Shown here one piece after another: positions 23,281 through 36,102 of a stretch of DNA of 64,000 nucleotides. This DNA is from Gaeumannomyces sp. JS-464. Lineage: Eukaryota > Ascomycota > Sordariomycetes > Magnaporthales > Magnaporthaceae. A program made the translations under genes and the position numbers. Location: the NCBI GenBank assembly GCA_002197995.1, contig NGZR01000005.1:2232001-2296000 (forward strand), written 5' to 3'. How positions within the stretch are numbered: position 1 is the stretch's first letter; every line of letters starts with the position of its first letter. The notes beneath the pieces were generated by a model, which saw only the letters and a list, made by a program, of their open reading frames with translations, was not told where the DNA came from and searched no databases.

Positions 23281-24958
23281 AGGGTCTTTCTTTAATGGGC
23301 GCCTCTTTGTTTGGTTTTTGGATTGGTCGTTTCTCTGTATTTTAGACAAAGCCCTGTGGTACCTCCCGTCTGGATCTCTAAAAGGTTGAGTCGCGGAGGC
23401 ACGTGCGGTTTCTGAATGAAAGACAATAGACAGCAATGATATTTTTTCCAACCTTGTCTGTTGCGCTTCTTTTGACCATATTTCGAGGATGATGCAGGGA
23501 TCCTTTGTTCTTCAGTATATCGGGTCTGGCTGACGTCTTGAGCCATTCGATCAAGCTTAATCCAAATAAAGACTACATCTGCATGGCCTTGTCTAATTGT
23601 CTGGCCCCTTCTGAATTCCATGCCTCTTGATCGCTCTCAAACACAAAGCTGGGATTCTACAAAGTATCCGATACTGACCTTGGAAGTATTTCCTCCCAGA
23701 AGCTGCCGTTGGGTTGACGGACTGGCTCGATTCCCTTAGCCAGTCTTGTCTGCTGGTTGGAGCCTCATCGCAATTTCCACTGCAGGTCCCTCGAAACCCT
23801 CTAGCGCCGTGCATCCATGTTTGAGTTTCTTTTTCTTTCGTTTTCATTTTCATGCATTACACCCGACCCCAGCTGTCAAAAGTCTTGTGTGCGTTGCACG
23901 TTAATTTTTTTTTTTCCCCCTTCCTTTCTCTCGCTTGCAGCGCTTGCTCCCCTATTCCAAGCCAGTCGTTTGCAATCTTGGCATGTCGCACGCACGGGAT
24001 TGGGCTTCCCCCCTGGCCCCGCCCCATCCATCCGGCACAAGCAAACCGAGTAGACAGGTGCACAACCCACCCGTGCGTGTCACCGTCCGTCGTTCGTTCT
24101 CCATTCCATCCCATCGAACACTCCGAGACGATGACAAACGCGCGCAGATCTCCCGGGGCACCATCGTCTGAGCGTGGCCGTGACCTTCTTTTTTTTTTTT
24201 TTTGCTTCTTTCTTGGCTGGTTCTGGACCCGCCTCGCTGGCATGACCTGCGCAAAACATTGAGATTCAGGATTGCCCCGATTCCTTCGCGCAGTCGCCAT
24301 CATCTAGACCAGGAAGGAAAAAAAAAAAGAAGGAAAAAAAGAAAAGAGCCGCACACTGGTGGCGCCGGCTGACGGGTGAAATTTAGGCGTCGCAGGACGT
24401 TGCACAAAACGCAACCAACCGACATTGGAGGCTTGAGCCCCCTGGCCATAAATTGCCGGACCCGTGCAAAGGAGAGGCGCCATTGATTGTCAGGATTCGA
24501 GAACATTTTGGGACACGAGGACAAGGACACATTTCGTCTATTGAATGAGTATTAGACGCCACTGCATCAATCCCGCGCATTCTAATCCCTGCACAATTGT
24601 GAATCCATCCAACCAAGGTCTCTGCTTACCCAAACAATAACTCATCTGTCCTGTTTGCTCCCAGAAAAAGCTCAACGCCCCTCTGTGCTTACCCGCCGTC
24701 CCTGTTATCCAATTTATGGCCATGTTATTCCGAGGAAAGGAGGAAGAAGACGAAGAGGGTAATAAGCACAAAGAAAACAGCCACCAAATCAAGGGCCTTG
24801 CAAGGCCACCAGACATGATGAGGGGATATTTTAACTACCCAAATTCAACAAGGAGAAAGGAAAGAAAAAGAATGTCACAACAATCAAAGTGTAAATAACC
24901 CTAGATGCGCAAGAAAGCAAGTCCTCAAAAACCATTGGAAGATGGCCACGATAAGGGC
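23281..24958. other. Intergenic region between converging genes
   Basis: The GPI-protein and nitrate-transporter genes converge on this 1.7 kb segment. It holds their 3' UTRs and several short poly-A/poly-T tracts (for example 24189-24203 and 24317-24330). No gene is supported. Confidence 0.55.
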
Positions 24959-26756
24959 CTAATGGCCACCAACCTGACCTTTAGGCAGAGGTGGGATCCA
25001 GCACGTCAGCAGGTTGAGGGCGATGTGGATGATGCCAATCATCCAGATGGCGCCGGCGTAGTTCTTGCCGTCGCCCATGAAGCGGAAGATGATGGCGAAG
25101 ATGACGCCGCCCAGGTTGCCGCCGGCTCCCGTGATGCCCGAGAGGACGCCGTTCGCGTGCGGGTGCACGTGCGGCACCAGCGCAAAGTTGGCTCCGTTGC
25201 CGGCCTCGTGGAAGATGGCCATGAGCGCGATGAGCCCGAACATGGTCGACTGGTCGTGCGAGTCTAGGCGCCCGATGAGGATGAGCAGCGCCCCGGTCAG
25301 GATGCCCGTCGTGTGGATCCAGCCCTTCTTGAGCCACAGGCTGCGCCCGCCCAGGTTGTAGAGGAGGTCGCCCACCACGCCTCCCAGCGGCCGCGTGACG
25401 AAGTTCATGAACCCGAACATGGCCGCCCAGTTGGAGGCGCCCGTCTGCCCGAGCCCGGGGAAGTTCTTGAGGTAGTAAGAGCTGAGGATCGAGTTTATGG
25501 CGAGCTCGCCGCCAAAGGAGCAGAAGTAGGTGGCCACGTGCATGATTGTCTGCGGCGACACAACGATCTTCAGGCCCTCCTTGAACGTCGGCTTGACCAC
25601 CACCTCGCCCCGCGCCGTCTCCAGCATCTCCTGCTTGGAAAGGGCGACCTCGTGGTCTGCTACCGGCCCCTCAGTCCTCTCTGGCTTCTTCTCTGCCTCG
25701 TCACTCTTCTCGGTTTCGGATGGGCGCCTGTCGGCGATGCCGCCGGGGACATCCACCATGGCATCCTCCACCACTCCGTGTGACTGCAGGTTCTCCTGCA
25801 CGTGCAGGTGACGCTCACTCCACTTGCCGGTAGGAGTGTCGGGGCAGAGCGTGATCAGGCCGATGCCAGTGGAGATGGTCATAATGAGAGGTACGATGAA
25901 GGTGAGGCGCCAGGATTGGCCTGGGGTGTATCCCAGCTTCTTGTGGAACGAGTCGAACACGGCGGGCATGATGAAGTAGGTGATGCCACCACCGGCATTT
26001 CCGAAGCCACCCGTGAGGGCGTTGGCTGTCCCGACCACATTCTGGGCAACGGTAAGGTGTGAGCGCATGCCAAGATTTGGAGCAGGCTGTAGCTACAGTA
26101 GTACTCATGAAGTACATATAATGAAGCCACAGAAAGGAAGAAACGTGTCGACAAGGGATGCTTACCTTGTCAAAGAAACCGGTCGACCAGACCTGGCAGG
26201 GCACGAAGGCTCCACCCAGGATGCCGATAAAGAATCGGCTGATGTAGAGGCCGGTCGCGTTCTGGATAAGGGGTGCAAGGCCCAGAGGGATGGATCCGAC
26301 GAGAAGGAGGCCACCAAAGACGAGCCGGGAACCCCACATGTCACACAGGGGCCCAGCAAGCCCGCGCACAAAGAGGGTGGCAACCAGTGACACAATGTTG
26401 GAGTTGGCAACCTCGGCAGGGGTGAGCCTCAAGTCCTCTCGGATGGTAACCGTCAACTGTGCAACCAGACAGAAGATTGGTTAGCTCCATGCATACCACC
26501 TCCGCTGCCGGCCTCCCGGGACGGGCTAAGGTATGCTGGGTGGGCGAGATCCGGGCTGCGTGGGGGCGGGCGGACCTACCAGAGGAGGAAATGTGTACCA
26601 GGCCCAGAAAGAGATCATGAAGCCGAACCACGAAAAGAAGAATACACGGCCGTATATGTTGAGAATGTTCAGCGCGGGGATAGCGCGGGCTTTCCTGTTG
26701 ATCGGGTTGATCTCAGGGGCCTGGTAGAGGTCCGAGAATTTGATCTTGACACCCAT
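24959..26756 (-). CDS. High-affinity nitrate transporter, NRT2/NNP family (NrtA/CrnA type), three exons
   Basis: MFS symporter importing nitrate (and probably nitrite) at the plasma membrane. Exons on the minus strand: 26580-26756, 26166-26456 and 24959-26041. All junctions are phase 0, with introns of 123 nt (GTAGGT..GCACAG) and 124 nt (GTAAGC..GCCCAG). The product is 516 residues, the usual length. The N-terminus has the fungal NrtA motif [20 protein letters not shown]. The nitrate signature reads [13 protein letters not shown] at about 167-179, and the second copy lies in the C-terminal half ([20 protein letters not shown]). A large hydrophilic loop with PTGKWSERH followed by an acidic, Lys-rich stretch separates the two six-helix bundles, as in fungal members. 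No nitrate or nitrite reductase gene is adjacent. Upstream GATA sites suggest AreA/NIT2 control. Confidence 0.95.
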
Positions 26757-29700
26757 CTTGGGTAGGTGGGCCGGGCCCGAGGGGATGGCTGAGAAAAAGC
26801 GGAGAGAAGCGGATGGGTCTAGGAGGACGATATCAAGAGGTAGGTGTGATGTGGGTGGCCTGGTCGCTTCTTATCCTCTGGTGTGGTGGGTGCTTTTCCA
26901 AGAGGGGTTGGGTTCGAGGGGCCTCCTCCTCCATCCATCAGGATAATGGACGTGCCTTTGATGATTATATATCTATCTTTCCAGCGACTCACTCCAGGGT
27001 GACGATTTTGAGAGCGAGCCCTGGCGAATTTTGCATCTCCGGGGACGTGAAGCCCAGATGGAGTCCTAGCCACAAGCTGTTGTGGGCCAATCTAACACTG
27101 GCAGGCTTGTGGGGATAGGGAGGTCTGATCGACTGGCTGGCTGGGGTCTCTGAGAGTCGTCCGATCCGGAGAAAGACACTCCAGAAACAATGCGCCGCTG
27201 GGGGTGTGGGTGGTGGTATGTGGGATGGGTGTCCTAGTGGGAGTTGGGTCCGGGCAGCCCAAGAATGGAGGAGCCTCTTGGGAAGCGGTAGCTCTCCGGC
27301 GAGATAAGTATATCGCTGATAACAAGAAACTAGTGGTCAAGTACCAGGCTCAACATGTGTTGACCGCGCGGTACACGAGCGACGGCAGCGCCACCTGCTT
27401 GGCCCAAGGCGACAATGGCGAGCTGTGATCCACAACCGCTTGGCCCTACTGCTCGCCCTAACATCCACCAGTCAGTGTCTGCTGCAAAAAGGTCGACCGG
27501 GTTCGAAAATAGCGGGCAGATACCCCTAGACAAAGGATTGTGACATCAATAACTAGGTTTGTGGTGGAATGAGGGGGCGTGTAATCAACGTTGCTTGCCT
27601 TTTGGATGTGTTGGAATAGGAAGAGAATTTTGAGCTTGCCGGCGACTGCCAGCCTTTCTTCTCTCCTCCAGGAAGACAGGGGTTGTTTGGGGGGTTTAGC
27701 GTCCAAAAAAAGATTGCTATTCCTTTCTTTGCTTTTCTTTCCGTCTGGTCTGATCTGATCGGCTTCCAGCCCCGTCGTCGATGCAGCCGCCGAGAATGTC
27801 CACAACGCGACGAGGTGGATTTGACAGCTGCAAAAGACAGCAATATTATCTCAGAGCTCTGATTGCCCTCCACTCGTGGCCTGGGCGAATTCCCGCCGCC
27901 CCGCTATCCGACGAACAGCAAGGGCATCAGGGGCGTCGGTACTTGGACGGCAGGGTGCATCGAGGCGTGCTCCCGGTCGAGTAGGTAGTTCCTTATCTCG
28001 ACCGAGTCTCATGCATCCGAGATAGAGAGACGGCAGACAGGGATGACATTGGACAGAGGGATCCCTTATCTGGCGCGATCGCGGCGTGCACCCTGCAAAG
28101 ATAAGGCACTCTCTTTCGAACCGCACACCCAGTCATCCCGGAGCCTGTCGCCGTCCTTTTTCCACGGGGACAGGGACGCGGGCCAGCCTAAGGTGATGTC
28201 GTCATGGCTGGGGGATGAGAATTGGGACAACAGCAAGGGTCGCGAGCGCCCACGATTGCCTCAGGAAGCCACAGGTGGCCTTGTGACTTGTGAGGTTGAT
28301 TGTCGTCTCACCAAAAAAAAAAAAAAAAAAAATCCATACAGCCCCGCGGTACCTTGTATGGCGAACCAGCCAGGCCACCTAAACCCTTTCTGGGCAAGGA
28401 TCGCGCGCCGAGCGATAAGACCCACATCAGCCAGTACAACTCAATTCTATCTGACGCTTGTGAAAGCCCAGGCGAACAACGGAACACATCCTCAAAGGCG
28501 AAGAGACGCGAGCAGAGTTTTTTGCTGTTTTATTTCATCTCGCTCCTGATCAACCCATCTTGCTCTTTATTCTCTTTACTTTTTGGTCTTGACTTGCTCT
28601 TGAAATGCGACATTCTCAGAGCGCCAGCCCCTTATCAAAGTCCGTCGTTGCACCTATCTAAGCGTGAACTTTGGCATCGCGTGGATCCTTGCCCACCCAA
28701 GGTCGGGTCTCTTGGCGGCGGATATGGCAGAGCCAAGCCGTTTGTAACGCAGATGCAGAACCTGAAAAACTGAAATTTGTCAAATCGGGTCCATATCAAA
28801 CGGCTGACCTAAGCACAACCATATCGATCCGACCCCCAGACCCCCACGACCTGACTCCCTGCCCCTGAGCCGCCTGATGGCTCGTGCCCGGCCATCCAGA
28901 TGGTGTCGCTTCCGGAGATGTACAGTTCAGCTGTGGCACCACCCCTCGAGACTCGGCCAGTCTGCTTTGGTTTTGACGGATGCAGCTGAGAGCGGGCACG
29001 CAACGCAACACCTGCATGTCCGGGAAGATCCACGGAGAACACGCCCCTGGCTGCCGCCGGGTAGCTGCCCGCCACTCCCTGGAGATCCTGCGTTCGACCC
29101 ACAATCTCGTGGGAGTTCCAGCCGCTGGCATCGGCCTGACGGTCAGGGTCGGGACAGAGCATGGAGGGCATCGCCGGAGATCGCTCAGCCGCTCCTCGGC
29201 ACATGTCCCCAGTATATCAGCCGTAGTTTGAAGCACACACAGCGCGTTCCGCGTTCCGACCGGATTGCCTCGCGGTTGTCTTCTTCCGCGTCCTCTTGAC
29301 TCGCATCATTGCGCCCGACGTTAAATTTACCTTACTTGCCAGTCGGAGCGTCACTGTGCATAGTGTGGCATGCAACCCAAGCACGCATTCTGTGCCCGCC
29401 CGAGGCATGTGGTTTGTCAATAACTTGATTGGGCACCTATACCCGGTTATTTCCTTCTAACCGAAGCAAAGCTCTGCTGGCAACGCGTCGCCGGCCCGTC
29501 TGTCGCAAAGAGAGTCACGACACCGCATTTCCACTCGCAACAGCGATTGAACCAATCAACCTTCTCTAACGACTCTCTCAACAGGATTCCAGATAAATAC
29601 CAACGCGGCCGGCAACGTCAAGAGTGGAGCTTCAATGCGGGAACGCCCGGCGCGGCACCAGGGGGAGAAAGCCTGTCGGCTCCGGCAGTTTACGTAACAA

Positions 29701-31936
29701 TAACCCCCTGGGGCGTTCCTCCGTGCGGCTACCTTCGCCGGGCCACTCACACGCACACACACAACGTTCACGCGGTCCAAAGAGAATGGATGACATGCAT
29801 GGATTGATCCTGGACTGCCGGGTTTGTGCCGTGTGGCGTCGGCTGGCTCTGGCGGGGGCCGCGGTGCGAGCCAGACTGCTTCAGGTGCACCTTGAGCCAT
29901 GTCATCGACGCGTAATAGCAACCAAATATCTTGACTCTCGGTCTAATATTCCCGAAGATCGTGACAACGGCACAGGAAGGTATGTTGTATCGGGGTCCAT
30001 TCCTTGTTACGGTGGAGGTGATGCCTTCTTCCGCGGGATTTGAATTGATATGTCGGCTCTTCCTGCTTTGTTTTTTGGCTCGCACATTTGTTTCATTGGC
30101 TAATTGCCTTCTAGAACCACCTCGTCGACACCCGCGTCAAGATCCGGAGACATTCGGGTTTCAGGTTGAGATGCACGATTTCACTCCAGCCGACGACTTC
30201 GGCTCAGCGAAGCGACTGACATGTGGACTAGCGGTATAGGTACAGTGGAATGACAACCACACGAAAGAGATCTGGTGCCCTAACTAGGGCAACCAATGGC
30301 CCCCCGGATGGTATCACTGAAGACAACCGAGGCCAGGTTTCTACAGCTAGCGTCGGCGTCGGCACTACAGTTGAGCGCGTGCGCGTGCGGGCGACCAGGC
30401 CGATACCACCCCCGCCCTCCATCCCGTGCGGGCCACGGACTGGCTTCCCGCCGAGAGAGGACCATACCGACCCACAGGATCGGGGCCGGTCTGGCTGTAT
30501 GCTTGTTACACGACAAGCAATTCTTAGGAGGGTCCTATGTGCAACTCCGCGGACATCGCTCATAGGGCCGGAACGAGAGGCGGCGGGGCTATCGTCCAGG
30601 TGAGGAAGGCTGGAGAAGCAACGAGTAGGTGGTAGGTGCTAACCTGGGGCTGATGCTCTTGCGTCTTATGCTCAAGACGACTCGGGGTTTCATGTCGTTC
30701 GTCGAGTGCTGTCCCGGCGTAGATGCTGCAGTCGTAACAAATTCTGGAGTGCACGTATGTTTCGAAAGGGGGCCGCCTCAATCCGGAGCATTTATACGCC
30801 CGACACTGCCAATGGCGAAGATTGCAAACCGTCGCATGGAGAGTGTTGACGCAGACCATCTTGCACAGTAGTATCATGTTGATTGCTCTGTGGCCTCCTT
30901 TGGCTGATAGAGGAATGCCTGGGTCAGGATGCAGGCCCCTATCCGTCTGCTCGGGAGGGCTCTACAAGCGGAGAGGAACGGGAGTTTGCGGTGATGTGTC
31001 GGTCAAGACCGTTACCTGGGTAGTAGCCCCTTTTATGCACGGCCTTTATGGGCCAAAGACGACTTCAGTCTGGTATGGTCCCTAACCTACATCTGGGCAC
31101 TGCTCTCTTTCTGTGGCTGCAAGAGGCATTCTTTTCGCTTCTGACAGGCTGATGGCTTGTTGACTCCCTTTCCGCGGACAATGGCAGATGGGATACGAGG
31201 TTTTGTGTACCTAATTATTATGCAAGTCACTGGCTTCGCCCCTCGGCTGTGAATAAAGGGGCATGGCCGAGATTGCATTTCATAAAAAGGCCCCAGCTCA
31301 ATAATGGCTTGGGCGCAAAGCAGGCTCCACAAGCCGCCAGGAGGCAGGGAGAGCACGTGATGACGGCGAACCACGAGGCGGTGACAATAAGGCACGCAAA
31401 CAATGCAGGGCGCGCACGGGCCTGATTGGACACGCGCCGTTCAGCTCTGGCGCGGCTTGGACGCCCTGCCATGGGATGCAACTTCAACCTGACAAGACCA
31501 GCCCAGCCAGGCGTGCCAGGAAACGGGTAGCAGGCCCGTGCGTCACCTCGGGCTGAGATGAGCTGCCCAAGGTCGCGATTCTGCAGTCGAGAAATGAGCT
31601 GGACCTGTCGAGTCCTGCCGTGAGGCTGCCCAGCTGTGCTGCCCAGTCAATTACGTGTACATTGACACGACACTCGCCGTCATCACGCGCAGTTGTCCTG
31701 TTTTTTTTTTTTTTCTTTCTCCCGTTTCTACCTGACGTGCTCGCGCAGGGCTGCACCTCGTTCTCCTCAATACTTGTTGCGCCCGCCGCCCCGCCCACCG
31801 ACTTTTCGCTCGTGTCCCTTTCGCGCACACCATCCAATGCTCCGGCGCGACAGCATCACCGCCCTTCCGGCTACTATGCAGCTTTCGTCCCATTGATTTT
31901 GCTGAGCCACAACGCGGGGCCGCCCAAACCGACGTC
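26757..31936. other. 5.2 kb intergenic region between divergent genes
   Basis: The interval separates the start codons of the nitrate transporter and the large hypothetical gene. The first 1.4 kb carries GATA motifs, listed separately. The last ~300 bases (31650-31936) look like the leader of the downstream gene, including a T16 tract near 31700. Everything between has only short, overlapping frames with no motif. A 19-base A run starts at about 28312. No RNA gene was recognised. Confidence 0.5.
26870..28105. promoter_or_regulatory. Cluster of GATAAG motifs upstream of the nitrate transporter
   Basis: GATAAG or its complement CTTATC occurs at 26870-26875, 27303-27308, 27992-27997, 28065-28070 and 28100-28105, with GATAAC at 27318-27323. 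These are candidate binding sites for the nitrogen regulator AreA/NIT2, which is known to activate nitrate-transport genes when preferred nitrogen is absent. The nearest lies 114 bases before the start codon. I found no good NirA/NIT4 site (CTCCGHGG) in the proximal region. Functional use is inferred from the motif and gene identity. Confidence 0.45.
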
Positions 31937-34900
31937 ATGGAGTATTCCGAACAAGATAGGCCCCCCTCGAGGACCGGCAGCTTCCGGTCCGGCCTCCCAA
32001 CGTTGAAGTCGCGCTTCGATGCGCGCGTTGACGCGACCAAAAAATTATTCTCATCTCGAAGACAAAGCCAAAGCCAAGAGAGCCTCAAACCAACCCCGGA
32101 TTCGCCTATGGGCCGGAGGGAGGTCGTGTCGCCCACCCCGAGCTCGTCCTCCTCCAACGGCGGGACCAACTCCAAGGGCTCACGGATCCCTCGCCCACCC
32201 TCGGCCCAGGACTCGGTCTCGAGGCCGGGGTCGGTCTCGAGGCAGAGTTCCATGTCTAGGCAGGGCTCGCTTTCGCGGCAAGGCTCAACCTCGAAACGCG
32301 TCTCGTTCAGTGTTGCCGACGCCCTTAAGATGGCGCGCGCCGAAGAAGACACAAGTTCTATTCAGGGCTCTCCGAGCCCCGCGCCACGACAATTGCGAAC
32401 CCGTGACGATCCCGACAATAACAGCATCCAGAACCTGATATCCAGACGCCCTCTCAGCTTCATGAGACGCGCATCGACTCGACAATCCATCGGCTCAGTG
32501 CCTGACGATGACGCTCTGCTCTCCATGGGCAACAACGAAGCCGTAAAAACCCACGACCGCGGGCAGTACGAAGACGATCGGGAACGCGTGGAAAGCGTCG
32601 CTAAGGGCAGATTCGGATATTCCAACCAGACCAGGATCGGAGAAAAGACGGCTGAGAAGAACAGGGAGCTGTCCAGGAAGGCCAGTAACGGCAGCCTGGA
32701 TGGACACTCCTCTATTCGGCCTCCACGAGCGTGGGGAGCCTTGGCGACGCCAGATGTCGACTTCATCAGGAGGCTGACGGCGTCTCCCGAGCCCTCAAGT
32801 CTTCGTGGAGGCGTTTTGGACGAGAGCCCACCCCTGACAGACCGCGCACGAGCCGATAAGGACGTTCCAGTGCCATCAATAGAGAGGGACACTCAGCCGG
32901 CAGATCAATCTCCAGACAAAAGCTTCGCTTGGCAGGCTGATGCGGATTTCACCGCCACCGATCTTCAGACTTCAGACAGCCCAATGATAAGGGTCAGCAA
33001 CCCAAGGAGGAGCAAGCTTGACGAGCTCAAGGAATTCCAGCCGCGAAACTCCAGCATCGAGGCACTCAGGCGGCGCGAGCAAGAGGCCTGGCTCAAGTAT
33101 CCTGACGAAACCTTCAACGTCAAGGATGCAATCCCCGAGGAATCAGCCGACGAGGATGGCGAAGCCAAGCCAGAAGAATCATGGCAGGTTATCAGCAAGA
33201 ACCGGTTCATTGAGCGCAAAAACACCAAGATTCCCGAGATCCGTGCCCGGGAGATCGAGAACCTGAACAGCAGAGCAGTCGCAACCACCCGCCTAGACGA
33301 AATCAGAGCTAGAAACTCGGAATCTCGCGAGCTATCGCCCGAGGCTATCAGGAAACCTAGCCGTGAGTCGCTTGCTGAGCCCGTCGTTCTGCCCACGCCT
33401 GCCCCCGCTCCTGAGCCCACACCTGCTATCGCTCCTGAGCATAAGCCGGCGCTTGCTCCTCAGTACAAGCCGGCGGCTGCTCCTGAGCACAAGCCGGCGG
33501 CTGCTCCTGAGCACAAGCCGGCTCCTGCTCCTGAGCATAAGCCGGCGCCTGCCCCTGAACCTAAACCGGCGCTTGCTCCTGAACCTAAACCAGCGCTTGC
33601 TCCTGAACCTAAACCAGCGCTTGCTTCTGAGCCTAAGCCGGCGCTAGTTCCCGAGCCGGAGTCTGAGCCTAAACAGGAGCCTGCGGCGGTTTCTGCTCCA
33701 GAGCCTGCGCCAGTTCCCGAGCCGGAGCCGGAGCCTAAGCACGAGCCTGAGCCGGCTGTTGCTTTGGAGCCTGAGCCGGTTCTTGCCTCTGAGTCGACTT
33801 TTGCTCCTGAGCCGGAGCCTAAGCTCGAGCCTGCGCCGGTTGTTGCCTCTGAACCTGAGTCTGCTTTCGTTCCTGAACTCGAGCCTACTTCTGCTCCCGA
33901 GCCTAAGTCTGCTTTCGTTCCTGAGCTTGAGCCAGCTCTCGTGCCTGGGCCTGGGCCTGAGCCTGAGCCTGCTTTCGTTTCTGAGCCTAAGCCAGCTCTC
34001 GCTATTGAGCCCGAGCCAGCTGTCGCTCCTGAACCTGGGCTTGCTTCTGTTTCCTGAGCCTGAGCCTGCGCCGGCATTCGCTTCCGAGCCTGCCCCCGAG
34101 CCCGCTCCCGAATCCGAGCTCGTCACTATCCCTGCCGAGAAAAATTCTGACACGGCGGAACGTCATGCAGAGATCATCCCCAATGTCGGGTCCGAGGATC
34201 GCGAAGACGAGCAAGTTCATGATGCGAGGGCCGTCGTCTTCCGAAGGGCAAGTGCTGGCCAGGCCGCTAAACCTGCCGAGGAGATTGGCGTCGCTGCGGG
34301 GAATGTGAGGGGCCGGGACAGCTTGGATGACTCTCGTCGTCCCACATCACATTCCAGGGGGAGTTCTCGGGACTTGCTAAGAAGGCTGGCCCGGGCTGCC
34401 AGCAAAAGCCCCTCACCTGAACAGCAGGCGCCTAAGGAATACCTTGACCTAGCGCAGGCTGTAGATGACAGGGCTGAGCCGGGCCCTCCCAGCGATTTAC
34501 CCACCCCCATGGAGAAGAGCAATGGCCTGGAGAGGCTTGAGGCATCGCCGCCCCGTGGCCTGGTCAACGAAGCTAAGATCTTCGCCAGCATCAGCCGCAT
34601 ACGGCGGGCCTCGATGGGCGGCGATTCACGGTCCTCGAAACGATCCAGTGTGGTCAACTCCGAGTCGGACCCGACAGATCGAATCGCGGCTGAGGCGATG
34701 TTGTTTGCTCCTGGGGAGAATCAATCAGAGAGGGGTTCTATGAGGGCACCTTCCTCTGTAGATCCCAGCGATAACGACGATGATCTTGGAGAAACCCCGC
34801 GGCCCACCAAGCAGGACCCGCTCACTATACCCACCCCTCGAGTTACTGGTGCCTTTGTCGAGACGCCAGCGACGCTCAAGGTCGAGAAGACCGAGCAAAG

Positions 34901-36102
34901 ACCGAGCCTGATGCCCAGACCATCAGGCATAGGGCGAAGGCCCCTTCTGCCCTCGATGGCTCGTCTATCTTCCGTCACCAAAAACGATCGAGCTTGTCAG
35001 CCCTTAAGAAGCCAACCGACGAGAACACCGGACGTTTCGACTGGGGTATCTGCACGCGCGCGCACCAGGTCACTCTCGCGCGTGGGATCGCCCACCAGGT
35101 CACTATCCCGCGTGGGGTCACCGCTGGTCAACTCGTTCAAGCTCCCTAGTGCCAAGGAAGACCTCCTCGAGATCCAGCGCAAGCACCAGGGTGACGACGA
35201 CACCCTCGATAACTTGGACGAGCTGTTCGCTTCGGAGGTCGCGGACGCCCTCGTCGAGGTGCAACAGAGCCCGGAGCCAGCCAGGGGAAGCCCAGCTAGG
35301 GTTAAGAAGGAGTCAATCAAGAAGGAGCTAGACCTCGAATGGGAGGCTGAGGAATTCAGGCGCATGGGCGAGCGGCTGCAGACGGGCCTGCTCAGCATCC
35401 AGACCGCCAAGAAGGGCATCGAGCGGCTCGAGGATCGCATTTCGCAGACTGAGGCGAAGACGACTCATGAGCACGCTTCCGGGGTGAAGGCGGCCGATTG
35501 CTCGCTCTGCAAGCGCCAGGAGCCAAAGGCGACCGTGACATACGTCCACTTCGCGCTGCCGCGCCTGTGGTACCGCCAGCCCAGGTTCAGGCTTTCGCTG
35601 CTCGGCATGCTTCTGTGCCTCCTGCTGGCCTGGCTCTGCGCAGAGTCGACCATGTGCTCCTACTACTGCCGTCCGGAGGCGTGTGGGCCCGGGGAGGACT
35701 GCACGTGGTCGCCAGACGACCCGTTCTTCGGCTACGCGCTCCCCGTGAAGCTGGACCAGTGGGCGACGGGCGGGTCCGGCCGGGTGCTGGCCAACAAGCT
35801 GAGCGAGGAGGTCGGCGACCTGGCGGCCAATGCGTGGGCCGCGGTCAGGGGCGTCGACATGGCCGCCGTGGACACTCGGTCCATGGACTTTGAGCAGCGC
35901 CGGCGCCATCGCAGGAGGAAGGAAGCGCGGTCTCCTCAAGGCGTGGATGCCCCCCGCGGAACACAAGGCGACCATGGACGCCTGGGCTCAGGCGACCAAG
36001 GAGAGGGAGCGCGCTTATGCAATGAGAGAGATGGGTTACGACATTGGCGACGGCCTGGGCAGCGAATCCATGGACGGGGACAAGAAGGTGTCGAGCTGGT
36101 AA
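31937..36102 (+). CDS. Large conserved fungal hypothetical protein with PEP-type repeats and a C-terminal membrane segment, two frameshifts
   Basis: The ATG at 31937 opens [20 protein letters not shown]. The Ser/Arg-rich N-terminus (tandem SRQGS units at ~95-115) is followed by an acidic middle, a repeat array of Pro/Glu/Ala units (KPALAPEP and variants, about residues 490-720), a likely coiled coil ([20 protein letters not shown], ~1160-1190), a single transmembrane helix ([18 protein letters not shown], ~1220) and a short lumenal or external part with four closely spaced cysteines ([19 protein letters not shown]) and [15 protein letters not shown]. The frame breaks at 34050-34052 (three T; two would fit) and at 35918-35923 (one extra G). 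Correcting both gives about 1387 residues ending DGDKKVSSW. The C-terminal region looks like a conserved family of filamentous fungi, but I cannot name its function. Confidence 0.72.
33400..34110 (+). repeat. Coding minisatellite of Pro/Glu/Ala units
   Basis: About 25 imperfect units of 24-30 bases, such as CCTGAGCCTAAGCCGGCGCT, encode [12 protein letters not shown] repeats inside the large hypothetical gene. The periodicity leaves all six frames open, which explains the 169- and 205-codon frames on the opposite strand. One frame break of the host gene (34050-34052) lies at the downstream end of this array, so slippage or assembly error is plausible. Confidence 0.85.

Noticed and set aside
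30545..30552. CTCCGCGG, a match to the NirA/NIT4 site
   Set aside because: It lies 3.8 kb from the nitrate transporter start, too far to call regulatory on one chance-length match.
33460..34153. Minus-strand frames of 205 and 169 codons within the large hypothetical gene
   Set aside because: They are produced by the periodic Pro/Glu/Ala repeats, which leave all frames open.
34050..35923. Programmed ribosomal frameshifting as a general explanation of the breaks
   Set aside because: The sites have no common slippery sequence, occur in both directions and lie at arbitrary places within housekeeping genes.
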